Source of the DNA: Tieghemiomyces parasiticus
Lineage: Eukaryota > Kickxellomycota > Dimargaritomycetes > Dimargaritales > Dimargaritaceae
DNA length: 64,000 bases
Assembly (NCBI GenBank): GCA_027575765.1
Contig: JANBPT010000004.1
Coordinates: 98,211-162,210 of the forward strand
Direction: 5' to 3'
Shown: positions 1-11,045 of the stretch, one piece after another
Position numbering within the stretch: the stretch's first letter is position 1
Layout: each line of letters begins with the position of its first letter
Position numbers and translations under genes: made by a program
The notes under the pieces: model-generated
Seen by the model: the letters and a program-made list of their open reading frames with translations, nothing else
What the model was told of the DNA's origin: nothing
The model's database searches: none

Positions 1-692
1 AATTCAATACGGAAGGCGGATGAGCCAAACTATGCAGACTAAAATAATCGCCACAACTGGAAGAACGCGGGAGGCCTAACAAGGGCAATTCGGAAGGCTT
101 GACTGCTGGCCCCAGGTCAACTGCTTTGCAGCTTTTTTGGGCCACACGGGCCAGCACGGAGACGCTCGAGAATGGCACGCCAGGTAGCGGGGAGAAGAGA
201 TGGCGACGGTAGAGGGCGGTGCATAATTCCCATTATAGTATGTGGCAGCCGGCGAGGATGGTAACGAAGAGGGGCCAGGTGCCCAAACGACGAAGACGGT
301 CTGTGTAACCTGGGCACGGACGAAGGGAGGAGACCGGTGCCACGCCCAGCGTCTACTCGCTCTACTGCAGGCACCCGCAGGCGGAACATGGGCAAGGGCG
401 AGCAGCTGCCTCTGCCATGCGGCCGGGGAGATGCCGTCCGAGCGTATGCCTAAAAATTATAAAACGGCGACCGTTTCCACCATGTATAGCCCTCCGCCTA
501 TTGTCTCGCCCATACGAGTGCGTCCTACACCTGTCCACTCCCCGCGTCGATTGCTGTGCTATACTTGACCTTTTGCTCGGTATCCACCACCCGCCCCATT
601 GATATATCGGATAATTCCAGGATCCAACCCACCATCCCCGTCCAGCCAAATCACGTCGCTTCCTCTCCACCGCCCTCTTTATTATCTACCAA
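1..692. other. Intergenic, upstream of first thioredoxin-like gene
   Basis: No supportable gene. Short overlapping frames on both strands lack initiation context and recognisable domains. The last ~60 bases before the next ATG are C/T-rich, as expected for a 5' leader. Confidence 0.5.
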
Positions 693-1082
693 ATGCGCTT
701 CACCCGAGGAGCGCTGTTCGGCCTGGCCTTGCTGGCCGCCCTATCTGGAGCCCGGGCCGGCCCCACCTCCGCTCCCGCACGGACGGTCACACTGTTTTAC
801 TCACACGAATGTCCGCGGTGTAAACAATTGCTACCAGTGTACGCCGCCTTTATCAAGGAAAACCAGAATGCGAAGGTAAAGTGGGACGGCTTCGACTGCA
901 AAAACAAGAAGGTGGCGGGGGCCGCGGAGAGCACGACCAAGCAAGAATGTCAGAACCAGAGTATTACCACGTATCCCACCCTCATCGTCAAGGATAACGA
1001 CACGGTGACGGAGAGGTATGAGTGTGTTGAGGGCGAGGAGAAAATGACAGCCAAGCTTCATAGCCTGGCTTTGAGCGGCTAG
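693..1082 (+). CDS. Small secreted thioredoxin-fold protein (CPRC active site)
   Basis: A 129-residue protein. Residues 1-22 form a signal peptide (hydrophobic stretch ending ALSGARA). The rest resembles a single thioredoxin fold: strand TVTLFYSHE, then C40-P-R-C43 as a dithiol CxxC, then a cis-proline loop in TYPTLIV. Extra cysteines follow in DCKNK, QEC and YEC. It probably acts as a disulfide oxidoreductase in the secretory pathway or outside the cell. The ATG at 693 follows ACCAA and is the only sensible start. An AATAAA lies at 1256-1261. A second secreted thioredoxin-like gene follows 1.1 kb downstream on the same strand. The fold is inferred from the motif spacing; the substrate is unknown. 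Confidence 0.8.
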   Translation: MRFTRGALFGLALLAALSGARAGPTSAPARTVTLFYSHECPRCKQLLPVYAAFIKENQNAKVKWDGFDCKNKKVAGAAESTTKQECQNQSITTYPTLIVKDNDTVTERYECVEGEEKMTAKLHSLALSG

Positions 1083-2210
1083 GCGGTTCGCTTGTAAATC
1101 AACGTACAACCAGGTTGAAAACGGGCACATCCTCCCTCCTCCCCACATTATCACTCTCTCCCTAGTACCGACCGTCCTCGCGTACGTAGTAATTGGTTAA
1201 GTGGCTTTCTTTAACCACGTTTTTGTATGTAACCACCCGGCAGCTCGGGGGTGCCAATAAATGTACATAACATCAACACCTTCTTTGTGATGCCAGGCGT
1301 GCGTGTGTGTCGCTGGCCCCATCATGTGGCTGAGAGCGGTGGCATCACTGGCACGATGGTCGTGGGGACCGTCATTGTTCTCTGGGTATGAGGGGACTGG
1401 CTAGGTGAGGCGCCAGAGGTGAAAGGTCTAGAAAGGAGGCCTCGAATAAAGGCGGGTCAGCCATCACCTCCCTTGTCGACGCAGACCTCTTTTGGCGGCC
1501 CAGGTACAGGCGCTAGCCCGGATATGGAAGGCCATGTGGGCGCACTCAGGTGGAAAAGAAGGCGGCGAACATCAGCCAAGTCTGTAGTCGGGATCGTCAA
1601 CAGGAAGGCGGTAGATTGGAAACCCCTACGACCTTGTCGCCACCGTCGCCTGTTTTCGTATGGGCCAAGAGGCGGTGCGCTCCCGCCTCTCTTGGGGGAT
1701 TGCACGCCCAAGCACAGCTGATTCGACCTGAAGGAAGAAAACAATTGGACATCCCTGCACTGACTAGTCCAGACGAGGGGGAGAAGCGGCCGGGGTTGCC
1801 GATCATCGCGCGTCGCACTCACGCCGATTGTCGCCACTACCCCACTCGCTTGGGGCGAGCCGTGTCTTCCACTCGTCCCCGCCCATGGCCCTTCTAGTCT
1901 GCTTATAACCTGCACCCCGACCCATGTTGTCTGGACGTATGCCACATCTTTTTGCCTGCCCAACGCACACGTACTGCTTTAGCTGTACTATTCAGGCCTT
2001 CTACTGGCGTCGTCTGCCCTCATTCGTCCTGTCCCGACATCTCCTCTCCCCGGCACCACCGCTTAACCACCGATACTCTTCCTTCACCCGGTTGCTCGTT
2101 TGGTGTACCCCCCCCCCCCCCGCCGCCGTTCCAGGTACTATTTTTTGTGTAGCCACTCCCTCTCCCGTCAGCATTCCGTGGCCTATTGGTACGACCCTGC
2201 CATCGTCACC
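1083..2210. other. Intergenic between the two thioredoxin-like genes
   Basis: Holds the likely poly(A) signal of the upstream gene (AATAAA, 1256-1261) and, near its 3' end, a run of about 14 C (2108-2121) in the C/T-rich leader of the next gene. Reading frames here (for example 1457-1963 minus) show no domain. Confidence 0.5.
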
Positions 2211-2657
2211 ATGAGACTGTCGGCTTTTACCTCGCTCTTGCTCGCCGCCGTGGCCGCTACGCTCCCGCTGGCGACTGCCCGGCCCCAGGACAGCAGCGAT
2301 CCCGAAGCGCCTTTCCGCTCGGCCTACAGCCAGGTCCTCGACCCGGCCACGTTCGACGATAGCGTGCTCGCCTCGACGGCCTCCTCCGTTGTGGTCCTCC
2401 ACTACGCCCAGTGGTGCAGTATCAGCAAACGGTTCGCTCCGATCTGGGTGCAGGCTACCGGTGACCTACAGCCTGACGGCCCCAAGTTCTACCAGATTGA
2501 CTGCCAGCCAGACCGCAACGGCGAGTTTAGCAAGTACTGCTCGGACCACAGTGTTGACGGCTTTCCCACCGTCAGGAAGTACCGCCAAGGCCAGACCCCG
2601 GTCGAGTACCTCGGCCAGAGCGCCTACGACGAGTTTGCGAGCTGGGTGATGGAATAG
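2211..2657 (+). CDS. Secreted PDI/thioredoxin-like protein with CxxS site
   Basis: A 148-residue protein. The open frame extends upstream, but the ATG at 2211 (context CACCATGAG) begins a textbook signal peptide (residues 1-24, ending ATAR). The mature part aligns with a PDI-type thioredoxin domain: LHYAQWCSISKRFAPIW stands where PDI has APWCGHCKRLAPEW, and GFPTVRKY is the cis-proline loop. The second active-site cysteine is Ser72, giving C69-S-I-S72. In known families CxxS proteins such as ERp44 or monothiol thioredoxins form mixed disulfides or isomerise but do not oxidise. Other cysteines occur at DCQPD and YCSDH. An AATAAA lies at 2913. No ER retention signal ends the chain (SWVME). Role in chaperoning or retention is inferred. 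Confidence 0.82.
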   Translation: MRLSAFTSLLLAAVAATLPLATARPQDSSDPEAPFRSAYSQVLDPATFDDSVLASTASSVVVLHYAQWCSISKRFAPIWVQATGDLQPDGPKFYQIDCQPDRNGEFSKYCSDHSVDGFPTVRKYRQGQTPVEYLGQSAYDEFASWVME

Positions 2658-3122
2658 CCGTAATACACTTACGACGCATTCCAGCTTGTCCTCAATGCCC
2701 TTAGTTACGAGCCGTGCCACTTCTTTTCGATCAGCCGGCCCGGAATGGGCCACGCACTTCGAAAGGTGCGAGCCCATTCCCCCCCCCTCCGTCCGATATC
2801 TCCTGGTCACTTAATTAGGCCCAGTTTTTGCCCTCTATACCATGCTGAGTCCCCACACCCTTTTTTCATGCCCCTAACGTATCCAACCCCCCTTCCACAT
2901 GCTGCCCTACCCAATAAACGTTGGTCTTTTACTTGTACTCTTTCCGTAAATCGAAAACGCACCTGCTGCCGGTCTAGCACCCAGTATCTGTCACGACCTG
3001 CTTCACTGTACTCCGGCCAAGCTTGGCGCCAAAAGTACCGCCTGCAGCCAGGATCCTCGGCCTACTGGGCTACACATTGGCCGGCGGGTTGTAGTTGGCT
3101 CTTCTATGGCTTATAACCACCA
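2658..3122. other. Convergent 3' intergenic region
   Basis: Lies between the CxxS gene and the converging hydrolase gene. Contains AATAAA at 2913-2918 on the plus strand. No gene seen. Confidence 0.5.
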
Positions 3123-4148
3123 TCATACACCAATAACGTCCGCCCCACTGAACTGCCGATCCAGGACCGCATTGAAGCGGCGTGTTTGCTCCAGAGGTAA
3201 AACGTGTCCCGACCCGGGAAACACCAGCGTCGGCGCACGGAGGTGAGAGGCTAGCAACAGCGAATCGGCGCAAGGGATCATGCGGTCGTCGGTGCCCGTG
3301 AGAATCAGGCAGCGGACGCGCGGGTGGTCGCGTAAGGGCTGTAATTGCTCCGCCGACGCCCAGTGCCGCAGCGACGCCGATAGCTGCGCGAGGAACCCGT
3401 TGAAGGTCTGGAGCCGCGTAAAGCGGCCGCGGTCCAGCCCGCCCTCGCGAATAAAGTCCAGGTTGGTGCGCACCCGGCCAACCAGTTGCGGGTGGCCTTC
3501 CAGTTCCTTACACGGCTGGTCCAGCCAAAACGTGGGGAACATCAGCCCTTGCGCTAGCCGTAGCTTCTCGCGGGGATCCTGGGTGATCATCAGGCGGACA
3601 AAGTGACAGGAGGTGGACAGGGGAAACCAGCGGCGGCCTGGGGTGGTGCTGACGAAGGTGAGGCTTGCAAACCGCCCGAGGTCGCCCTCGACCGCCATTT
3701 CCTGGGCCACCATGCCACCGAGGCTGACCCCGACCACATGCACGTCGGCCGTCCACCCGACATGGTCGAGGAGGCCCAGGACGTCGTGGGCCATAGTTTT
3801 GGTGGTGTATAGTCCTGATGGGGTATCAGACCACCCGGCCCCGCGACTATCCAGGACCAGCACTTGGTACCCGGGCTGTGCAGCAAAATAGCGGATCTGA
3901 TTTTCCCAGCCCACTAGGCCCATGCCGAACCCGCCGATGAACACCACGCGTCGGGGTCCACGCCCGTGGAGTTCGTAGTAGATGCGGAACGCTTCCGTCC
4001 CTTCGTTGGGACCGGCCGGGACTGTGAAATAGGCCTGGCGGACAAGGGTGTCAATGAGGAGTACCTGGGGCAGGTTGGCCAGCAAGGGTTCCGCCTCGAC
4101 GGTACCGTCGACCGACGGTTGGTCGAGCCGTAGGGACTCTATCGTCAT
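3123..4148 (-). CDS. Alpha/beta-hydrolase fold protein
   Basis: A 341-residue alpha/beta hydrolase. The frame runs 27 bases further upstream, but that extension begins at TTG, so the ATG at 4148 (MTIESLRL) is preferred. Seen in order: oxyanion-hole strand VVFIGGFGMG (about 68-77), the DSRGAGWSD loop typical of this superfamily (about 100-108), nucleophile elbow GVSLGG with Ser142, acid in LTGTDDRMIP, and catalytic His in PGSGHVLPLE near the end. All three triad residues are therefore present and the enzyme should be active. No signal peptide or membrane segment is evident. The substrate cannot be told from sequence; esterase, lipase-like or methylesterase roles are all possible. It is divergently placed from PEX1, about 660 bases apart. 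Confidence 0.85.
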   Translation of the reverse strand: MTIESLRLDQPSVDGTVEAEPLLANLPQVLLIDTLVRQAYFTVPAGPNEGTEAFRIYYELHGRGPRRVVFIGGFGMGLVGWENQIRYFAAQPGYQVLVLDSRGAGWSDTPSGLYTTKTMAHDVLGLLDHVGWTADVHVVGVSLGGMVAQEMAVEGDLGRFASLTFVSTTPGRRWFPLSTSCHFVRLMITQDPREKLRLAQGLMFPTFWLDQPCKELEGHPQLVGRVRTNLDFIREGGLDRGRFTRLQTFNGFLAQLSASLRHWASAEQLQPLRDHPRVRCLILTGTDDRMIPCADSLLLASHLRAPTLVFPGSGHVLPLEQTRRFNAVLDRQFSGADVIGV

Positions 4149-4811
4149 GTGGGTGACCGTGCGGACAACGACCAAAGCGCAAAGGATTCACGGAAAGAGA
4201 GGACAGGCGGTGGAGAAAGCGGAACTGGGTAGCCGAGTCGACCAGGCTCATCAACGACCAAAGAGTATGCAGAGAGGGCGAAGAGCGGCGGTCACCTAAG
4301 TTTCCTCCACCCAAAGTGGGCCTCGCCTAGTTCCCAGTCCCGAGCTTGCACGTGACAAGCCGAGGCCTGGGTGTCGAGCCTGGGTGCGGTTGTCCAGTAC
4401 GCTGACCGGTGACTGTCCTGTGTACCCCGGTCGCCACGGATAAACTGGCATATGCCAGTCTACAGGGAAGGCGGCCGGCCCCAGTTCAGGAGCGGAAATC
4501 ACGGCCAAATGTGGACGAATGCCCCCGCTTTGCCCCTCCAAACCTTTTGGGCCAGGCAAACCTACACCCTAGCGTAGCCAGGAACTGAAGGAGAGGCCAC
4601 GCAACAGACTTGTTCCACTTCTCACCCCTCTACCCACCTTACCTGCTGGTCGTCCGAGAGTTCCCATACCTACTCTCTCTGCTACGGCCAACTCTGACCC
4701 GGACCAAACCTTCCGCATTGTCCCAGCCCAGGGCGCCATCCGAGACTGCTCCGTCCCTTCGAATTCAACTTCTCACTCCCCCACCACCACCACCACCACC
4801 ACCATCGTGAC
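4149..4811. promoter_or_regulatory. Divergent promoter region, hydrolase / PEX1
   Basis: Separates two divergent starts. Immediately before the PEX1 ATG is a (CCA)8 tract at 4781-4804, so it lies in the 5' leader. No clear TATA box. Confidence 0.45.
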
Positions 4812-7800
4812 ATGGCCGAGACCGCCACGGTGCAACTCGTGCCGCTCCAGACGTGTTTTGTCAACCTACCGCCCGCCTGGGCCCACCCCTTATGGGACAG
4901 CGACGTGGTCAAGCAGGCCGGGCCCTACGCCGTCACCGTCCGCCTCACCTGGCCCTCCGCTGACGGCAGCGGCGGCACGACCCGCTCAGCCCTCGTCAGC
5001 TGGTCGGGGCACATCAGCCAGACCAGTCTGGGCGACACTGCCATCACAACGAACCACCCGTTGCACGTTCTCGAACTCGACACCGCCTTCGGTCGCGCCC
5101 TGGGGCTGACAACGGGCACTACCGTAAAGGTAGAGGCCCTGCCCGACGTGCCGACCTGTCGCAGTGCTCAGATGGAACCCCTGGCCAGTGACGACTGGGA
5201 AATCATCGAATTGAACGCCGGCCTCATCGAGCAAACCCTGCTGACCCAGGTCCGACTGATCGGCGCCGACCAGCCCATCACCTTCTACGTGAACCCGTCC
5301 ACCGTGGTTCGGCTACGGACGAGTAAGTTTTACGATCCGTTACGTGTCGCCGACCGCTTATGCGGACAACCTGCTGTGATGGCGAGATATACCCACTCCT
5401 GGCACCTTCTCTATTGCTTATCCCCGCTGACCTCCATTTTGCACACCTCCTCCCCTTTCCGCCCTGCCCATGACTTCATGTAGCTACGCTGGATCCTGAC
5501 TCTCCCTATGCCCTTCTGGCGGATGCCTCCGAGATTGCTATCGCGCCCAAATTACGACGGCCACGTGTGCAACCGAGTAGTGAAGCAGCGGTCTCTCGTA
5601 TCTGTGTCGTGGCCCGGCTTCTAGTCGATCCAACCGTGACGGAGCACACCACACTACCTTGGCGCGAAGTCACCGTTGGACCACTGGGGATCCACCCGGC
5701 CACCCTAGCCCGGTTCGGGGAGCACGGCGACCCCATTTTTCAACTGACCCCTGCAGATCAGTCGGAGCACGACCTCTACGTTCGCCTCCGCCCCGATCCT
5801 GCTGTGGAGCCCGGCCACCTTCTCGCCCCTACCTGGCTGGCGGTGGGCCGGTGGGGGGTCGGCCACCTTGCCCCGATCAAAATCCGCCGGGCCCGCGCCA
5901 CGCCCACCAAGCCACAGACGCTGGTTCTCACCGGGCCGGACGCGACGCCCGACGTGGCCGCCACGTTCGCAGCCGCCTTGCGCGCCGCAATATCATACAC
6001 CAGCCCCCTCGTCCTCACCCGCGGCCAGCTCTTAACCCCCGCCGATGGGCCGGTAGAGAAAGCTGGCTGCGTTCAGCTTACTTGGGACGGCTCGGATCCC
6101 GCAGAGTTTGTGGTGCTCGACACGCCAGACACCCTCTCGGCCCTAAAGGTGACCGTAATGCGCGGGGAAATCGACTCGCCAGCCACCATCGCTACCGACC
6201 TGCCCTCCGTAGGGCCCTTGGGTGGCCTAACTGATTTCCTCCAGACCCAGCGGCGTTATCTGGAGCACGGAGGCGAGACGGCTCACCCCGGGGTGGCTGT
6301 GGCTGTGGCCGGCGGGACCGGGCTCCTACTCACAGGTCGGCCCGGTGCGGGTAAGTCTACTGCTGTCCGCTGGCTAGCTCACCAGCTGACCCGGCGGGAT
6401 CCCTACCTGGCTGTGTGTTGGGTAGCCTGTCGCACCCTGGGCCACCGCTACGGCCCGGATGGCACGGCTCCGGCCCCTGTGGCCGATTTGTTGGCCCGTT
6501 TGGACGCCGGGGTGGCGACCGGAGGCCCGACCCTTGTGGTTCTCGACGATTTGGACAGTCTGCTCCCGGCCGTCACTGAGCTCGGGGGCGGATCTGCAGG
6601 TCTAGCCGCCGCCACGGATGGAGCTGCCGATCAGGTCGGCCAGTGGGTCCGTGCGCACGACGCCCGAGGGATTCTCCTGCTAGCCACCGCTGCTGACCGC
6701 CGCCGCGTCCACGCCCAGACGGTTGGCTGGTTTAGCCGGGCCACTGAGCTCCCAGCCCCCGACCGGGTCATCCGTCAGCAAATACTGGAAGCCCTCCGAT
6801 CCGCCACCAGTACCATGCCTTTCGCATCTGAGGTTGACCTGGCCGACGTGGCCCAACAGACCGAGGGATACATGCCCCGCGATTTGCGGGCGCTTCTCGA
6901 CCGCGCTGCCCACGGGGCCCTGATGCGTGCCGCCCGGTCCCACCGGGCCCCGCGGCTGGAACCGATCGACCTGGTCCGGGCGTTGCGCGAGTACGTGCCG
7001 GCCACCCTCCGTGGGGTCAGCCTCTTCAAATCGGCCGTATCATGGCAGGATATTGGTGGCTTACACGATACCAAACGTGCCCTGATTGAGACCCTTGAGC
7101 TACCCGCCAAATTTGCCCGAATTTTTGCCAAGTGCCCGCTTCGCCTGCGCTCTGGGTAAGTGACCTACCCTTATGCCATGAAAGTCAAGACGGCGGGAGG
7201 ATGGTTGTCCGTGAGAGGAGTATCCCCTTGGGCTACAAACGGTGCCGTGCCAACTGATCGTTACACTGCGCGTTCAACTGCCATATTTGGTATTCACTCT
7301 TTTCGTCTCTCGTCCACTCATCCGCCCCTCTGTCTCCCCCCCCCGTCCGTCACTTCCATCCACTTACTTAACCAGTATTCTTCTGTACGGTTACCCGGGT
7401 TGCGGCAAGACCCTCCTGGCCTCGGCGGTAGCCAAGGAGTGCGGGCTAAACTTCATTTACATCAAGGGACCCGAGATACTCAACAAGTACATTGGGGCTA
7501 GCGAGCAGGCGGTCCGCGACCTGTTCAAACGTGCCTCGGCCGCCCGACCCTGTGTACTCTTTTTTGATGAGCTAGACGCGGTAGCTCCGCGGCGCGGCCA
7601 CGACAATACCGGCGTTACGGACCGGGTTGTCAACCAGTTCCTGACCGAAATGGATGGTGCTGAGGGTCTACAGGGCGTCTATGTCCTCGCGGCGACCAGG
7701 TAAGTAGGCCCTCGGGAATGCAAAGGAGGAGTGATGGCGTTAGTACCTTTTCTTATTTTCCGTATGAGCTGACCTCGTCACCGCATATCTGCCTGCTAGC

Positions 7801-9424
7801 CGATGCTTTGATCGGTCGATCCTATGAAATCCTTGCCTCGGTCGGTCCGTCTAGCCGCCTCGTCTACCCGGTGCGCTCTTCGACACTCGCCCTCATCCCA
7901 GCCCCAACTAACAACAGACTGACGGATACCATCGACGCATTCTCTCTTTAACTACGGTTCACACTCGCCTTTCCACTCCCTCCCCCATTCCTGCTAGCCG
8001 ACCAGACCTGATCGACCCAGCCCTTCTTCGTCCCGGTCGATTGGATAAGGCCCTGCTATGCGGTCTGCCCGACGCCACAGAACGGCTCGACGTAAGTACA
8101 GGGCTCACCGACCAACCTTCATCCGTTCTCGTAACGCCTTCGGACCCTTGCCGTATTAGCAAGGATCGAGATCCACCTGGTTCCTGCGTTACTAATTTTT
8201 CTATATATATTGTCCTCCCCTCCCTTCACTTCCAGATCCTCCGTAAAGTTGCTCGTACGGTCCGACTCGACAACGACCTTGATCTGCAACCCTACGCCGA
8301 GCAGACGGCCGGATTCACCGGGGCTGACCTCCAGGCGCTTCTCTATAATGCCTACCTTGAAGCCGTCCACGCCCACTCGTTGTCCTCTCCGACAGTATCA
8401 TCTGACACACCCGAAGTGACCGGGACTTCGCTATCCCAGCGCTTCCACGTAGTACAGAAGGGCACCGGCACCAACTCCACAGATCGGGAGGTCATGCAGG
8501 ACTTGGCACGGAAGGTGAGACCAACTGCACCCTGAGTCGAATAAGGCAGCTGCCGGATTGGGCTTTTAAATGGCCGTTCGGGGGCCAAGCGAATACCTAA
8601 GCCAGGGATCGAACATCCAAGACAATATTATACCTACCTATCCCCTTCGTAGCTTGGCTCTGGACCGCTTCAACATTCTACTCAGTGACCAACCGCCCGG
8701 TTCACGGTAGAAAATTTACTCAGCTGCCCCCCCCCTCGTACCGAATTATTTGATTCCTCCCAACTCACGCTTACTTTCATGTACCGCCTCCGCTTTTTAT
8801 TCGCCACGCCCCACGCCAAACCTCGCTACCCAGGTCGACCAAATCCTCAGCGTTGATAAGGACACCGCCGTCAGGGCGGCCTCGGCAACCATCAGCGATG
8901 CGACCCCGGCGGCTCTACCGGTAAGTTCATACTATTGGCCGTAAACCCTTCGTCTCCAGTCTGCAGGGTGTCTCCCGACCGCAGTTAAACCGCCGACCTC
9001 CCTAACTCGGCTCCCTATCAAACACTTGCCCCTCCACTTCCTCGTATTGCAGACGGTACGTAAGGAGCATCTACAAGGATCGCTTGCGCAGACCAAACCG
9101 TCCCTCACCGCCGACGAGGCCCGCCGTCTGCACAGTGTGTAAGTAGCCAACCCGAGGTGGTCCTGTAGAATATCTGGTGGCTATTATCGACGCCACAGCG
9201 AAGCTGGTCAGCAGTCTATTTGGACCCCATGCTAACCCTAACCCCCGCCTTGCTTATTACACCCAATCCCACCTCGCAAATTTCGCCCGCTGGGTTAACC
9301 CTATCGCGGATCCCTCGTACCTTACACTCCCACCACCCTGCAATTCAGCTACGCCCAGTTTCTGGACGGCAAGAAGGGTAAGGGTAAGCCTGCTATGGTC
9401 GGTCGGCATGCCAGTCTGGCATAA
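4812..9424 (+). CDS. PEX1: Peroxisomal AAA ATPase PEX1
   Basis: PEX1 with PEX6 forms the AAA motor that extracts the import receptor PEX5 from the peroxisomal membrane. Proposed exons: 4812-5322, 5484-7155, 7376-7699, 7998-8091, 8236-8514, 8834-8920, 9053-9138, 9349-9424; phases agree and the sum gives 1042 residues, the usual size. Exons 1-2 hold the N-terminal double-psi barrel region ending [11 protein letters not shown]1 has Walker A GRPGAGKS and a degenerate Walker [10 protein letters not shown]2 begins across intron 2 with [12 protein letters not shown], then [12 protein letters not shown], Walker [15 protein letters not shown] and [11 protein letters not shown], nearly identical to known PEX1. 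The last exons carry the RPS-like [12 protein letters not shown] and a basic tail. The join from exon 5 to exon 6 (intron 8515-8833) is the least sure: an exon-like stretch near 8653-8708 lies in it but breaks phase. The last exon may contain another intron. Confidence 0.93.
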
Positions 9425-9671
9425 CTGACAGTACAGGAACGCCTTCTACCGCACGCCCTTACTAAAAAAAAAATGAACTGAAAGTTCACCCCGCTGCTTT
9501 AGTTTTGCAGAGATTGACCATGGGAGACTAGCCCACTGACACCAATTACTAATCGTATTTCTATATAAATTGACTGGTTAAGCTGTATGCTGGGCGGTAC
9601 GAAAATGTCCAAATAGCCTAGTGCTCAACACCTAACAGAGTAAGGAGGTGAAACTCGGCCGCAACCACGTT
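9425..9671. other. Intergenic between PEX1 and tRNA
   Basis: AT-rich spacer with no gene seen. Confidence 0.5.
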
Positions 9672-9694
9672 AAAAAAATTCGATCGTCATAAAA
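9672..9694 (-). terminator. Pol III terminator of tRNA-Arg
   Basis: Read on the minus strand, four T (9691-9694) and then seven T (9672-9678) follow the tRNA 3' end within 26 bases, the usual RNA polymerase III stop signal. Confidence 0.75.
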
Positions 9695-9697
9695 CAT

Positions 9698-9770
9698 AAC
9701 CCTGACCGGGGGTCGAACCCGGGACTTCCGGCTTAGGAGGCCGACGCCTTATCCACTGGGCTATCAGGGC
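9698..9770 (-). tRNA. tRNA-Arg (anticodon CCU)
   Basis: A 73-base cloverleaf with no intron. Acceptor GCCCTGA pairs with TCAGGGT (one G-U pair at the end). The D arm is GCCCAGTGGATAAGGC. The anticodon stem TCGGC/GCCGG encloses the loop CTCCTAA, so the anticodon is CCT and decodes AGG. The T arm CCGGG-TTCGACC-CCCGG matches the B box. CCA is not encoded, as is normal for nuclear tRNA genes. Confidence 0.95.
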
Positions 9771-11045
9771 TTCGATAAAATTGCGATTTTTATGTATATG
9801 TAACCAAATAATGTTGATAACCATTTGTAACTGGCGTCAACACAGCGTTTTTGATTTCATTTGCGACAACACCCGATCTATCTTATATTATCACTGTCTT
9901 CCGGGCAGCTAACTTTAGCTGTCGGATTTTGCTACTGGTTTGGTCAATTCTGGTTGGTGAAGAATGCGACCTGTCCGATAATCCCTGTAGTGTTTTGGTG
10001 GTTCCATCAGTTAATGTGATCGTCACCATGACAGGACTTCCAACTTTACCCGTTTATCGGTCACCCCTGTACTTTATATCATGTAGGGCTGGTTTTTTGT
10101 TTCCTAGCGTCCGCGTTCGTCACGTAGTTTCCTGAATTCGCAACCATTACTTACTCCGGGTTGCCTTACGTTTATCGCCTACTAGGTCTTACCTCATCGA
10201 CCCCCATGTGTGCCTCCAAGCTAGATCCCGGCGTCGGACTGATTTTCAACTCCTCAACAACACGCAACCGACCCTTTATTCCAGGATATATTTAACGGAT
10301 ATCTGGATGCCTCTGGCGGCTGTTATCTTACTAGAGTCAGCAAGGGTGAATAAGTCATTTGCCCGGGGAAACTTGCGAGTGTGGTTAAATACGCCCATAA
10401 TACAGCTGAGCAGGTCAGGCGGGTGACTTCTCTGGTTGCTGATTGTAAGCGGTAGGTTATCCGTTTGCCATCTATCATTGCCTTTGCATCAATAGCTACA
10501 CCATTATCACGTACCGCCATTTAATGTACTTAAATCGTGCCCGATAGGGTTATCTCCCTGCCTAAAGACCTCGACTGCATTCTACAGTGACCAGAGCCAG
10601 GCCAACGCTGAAGAGAAAGCGCATTGTCCGGTGAGCAGCCATGCCAACCCTCAACTCTGTGGCAAGGGATAGAGGGGGATAAGTTCCTCCCCTCGTTCCC
10701 GATGCTATTGGTAACGCGTCCAGCTGAGACTGGGCAGGATGTCACCGCCTTGCCTTAAGCAGTGCTACACTAGCCCTAGGCTCTTCCGTATGAGGGAGGC
10801 ACTCACCCTCCCGCTTGCCCCTGCCTCGTTGGCCCATACACGCCGACACCATTCTCGGCTGGAGCATGCGCCTTCTCCCCATTCCCATCGCCCTTGTCTT
10901 ACGTCGCCATCGACCTCCTTTGCTCCTTTGCATTCCACCTGGTACCCTCCCTCCTACACTTATCTCACCGTGCGACGACGAGCCTCCATTGGCCTTCGCC
11001 CTCCCTACCCTACCTCGTTGCCGCGGATCGTCCCCTTCGCCCGTC
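9771..11045. other. Long intergenic region
   Basis: About 1.3 kb with no supportable gene. The first ~750 bases are AT-richer. The last 300 bases are C/T-rich and probably the NDUFS3 promoter and leader. An in-frame ATG at 10865 lies upstream of the chosen NDUFS3 start. Confidence 0.45.

Noticed and set aside
1457..1963. 168-codon minus-strand frame in the first intergenic region
   Set aside because: No domain, no convincing start or leader, and it overlaps other equally long frames in GC-rich DNA.
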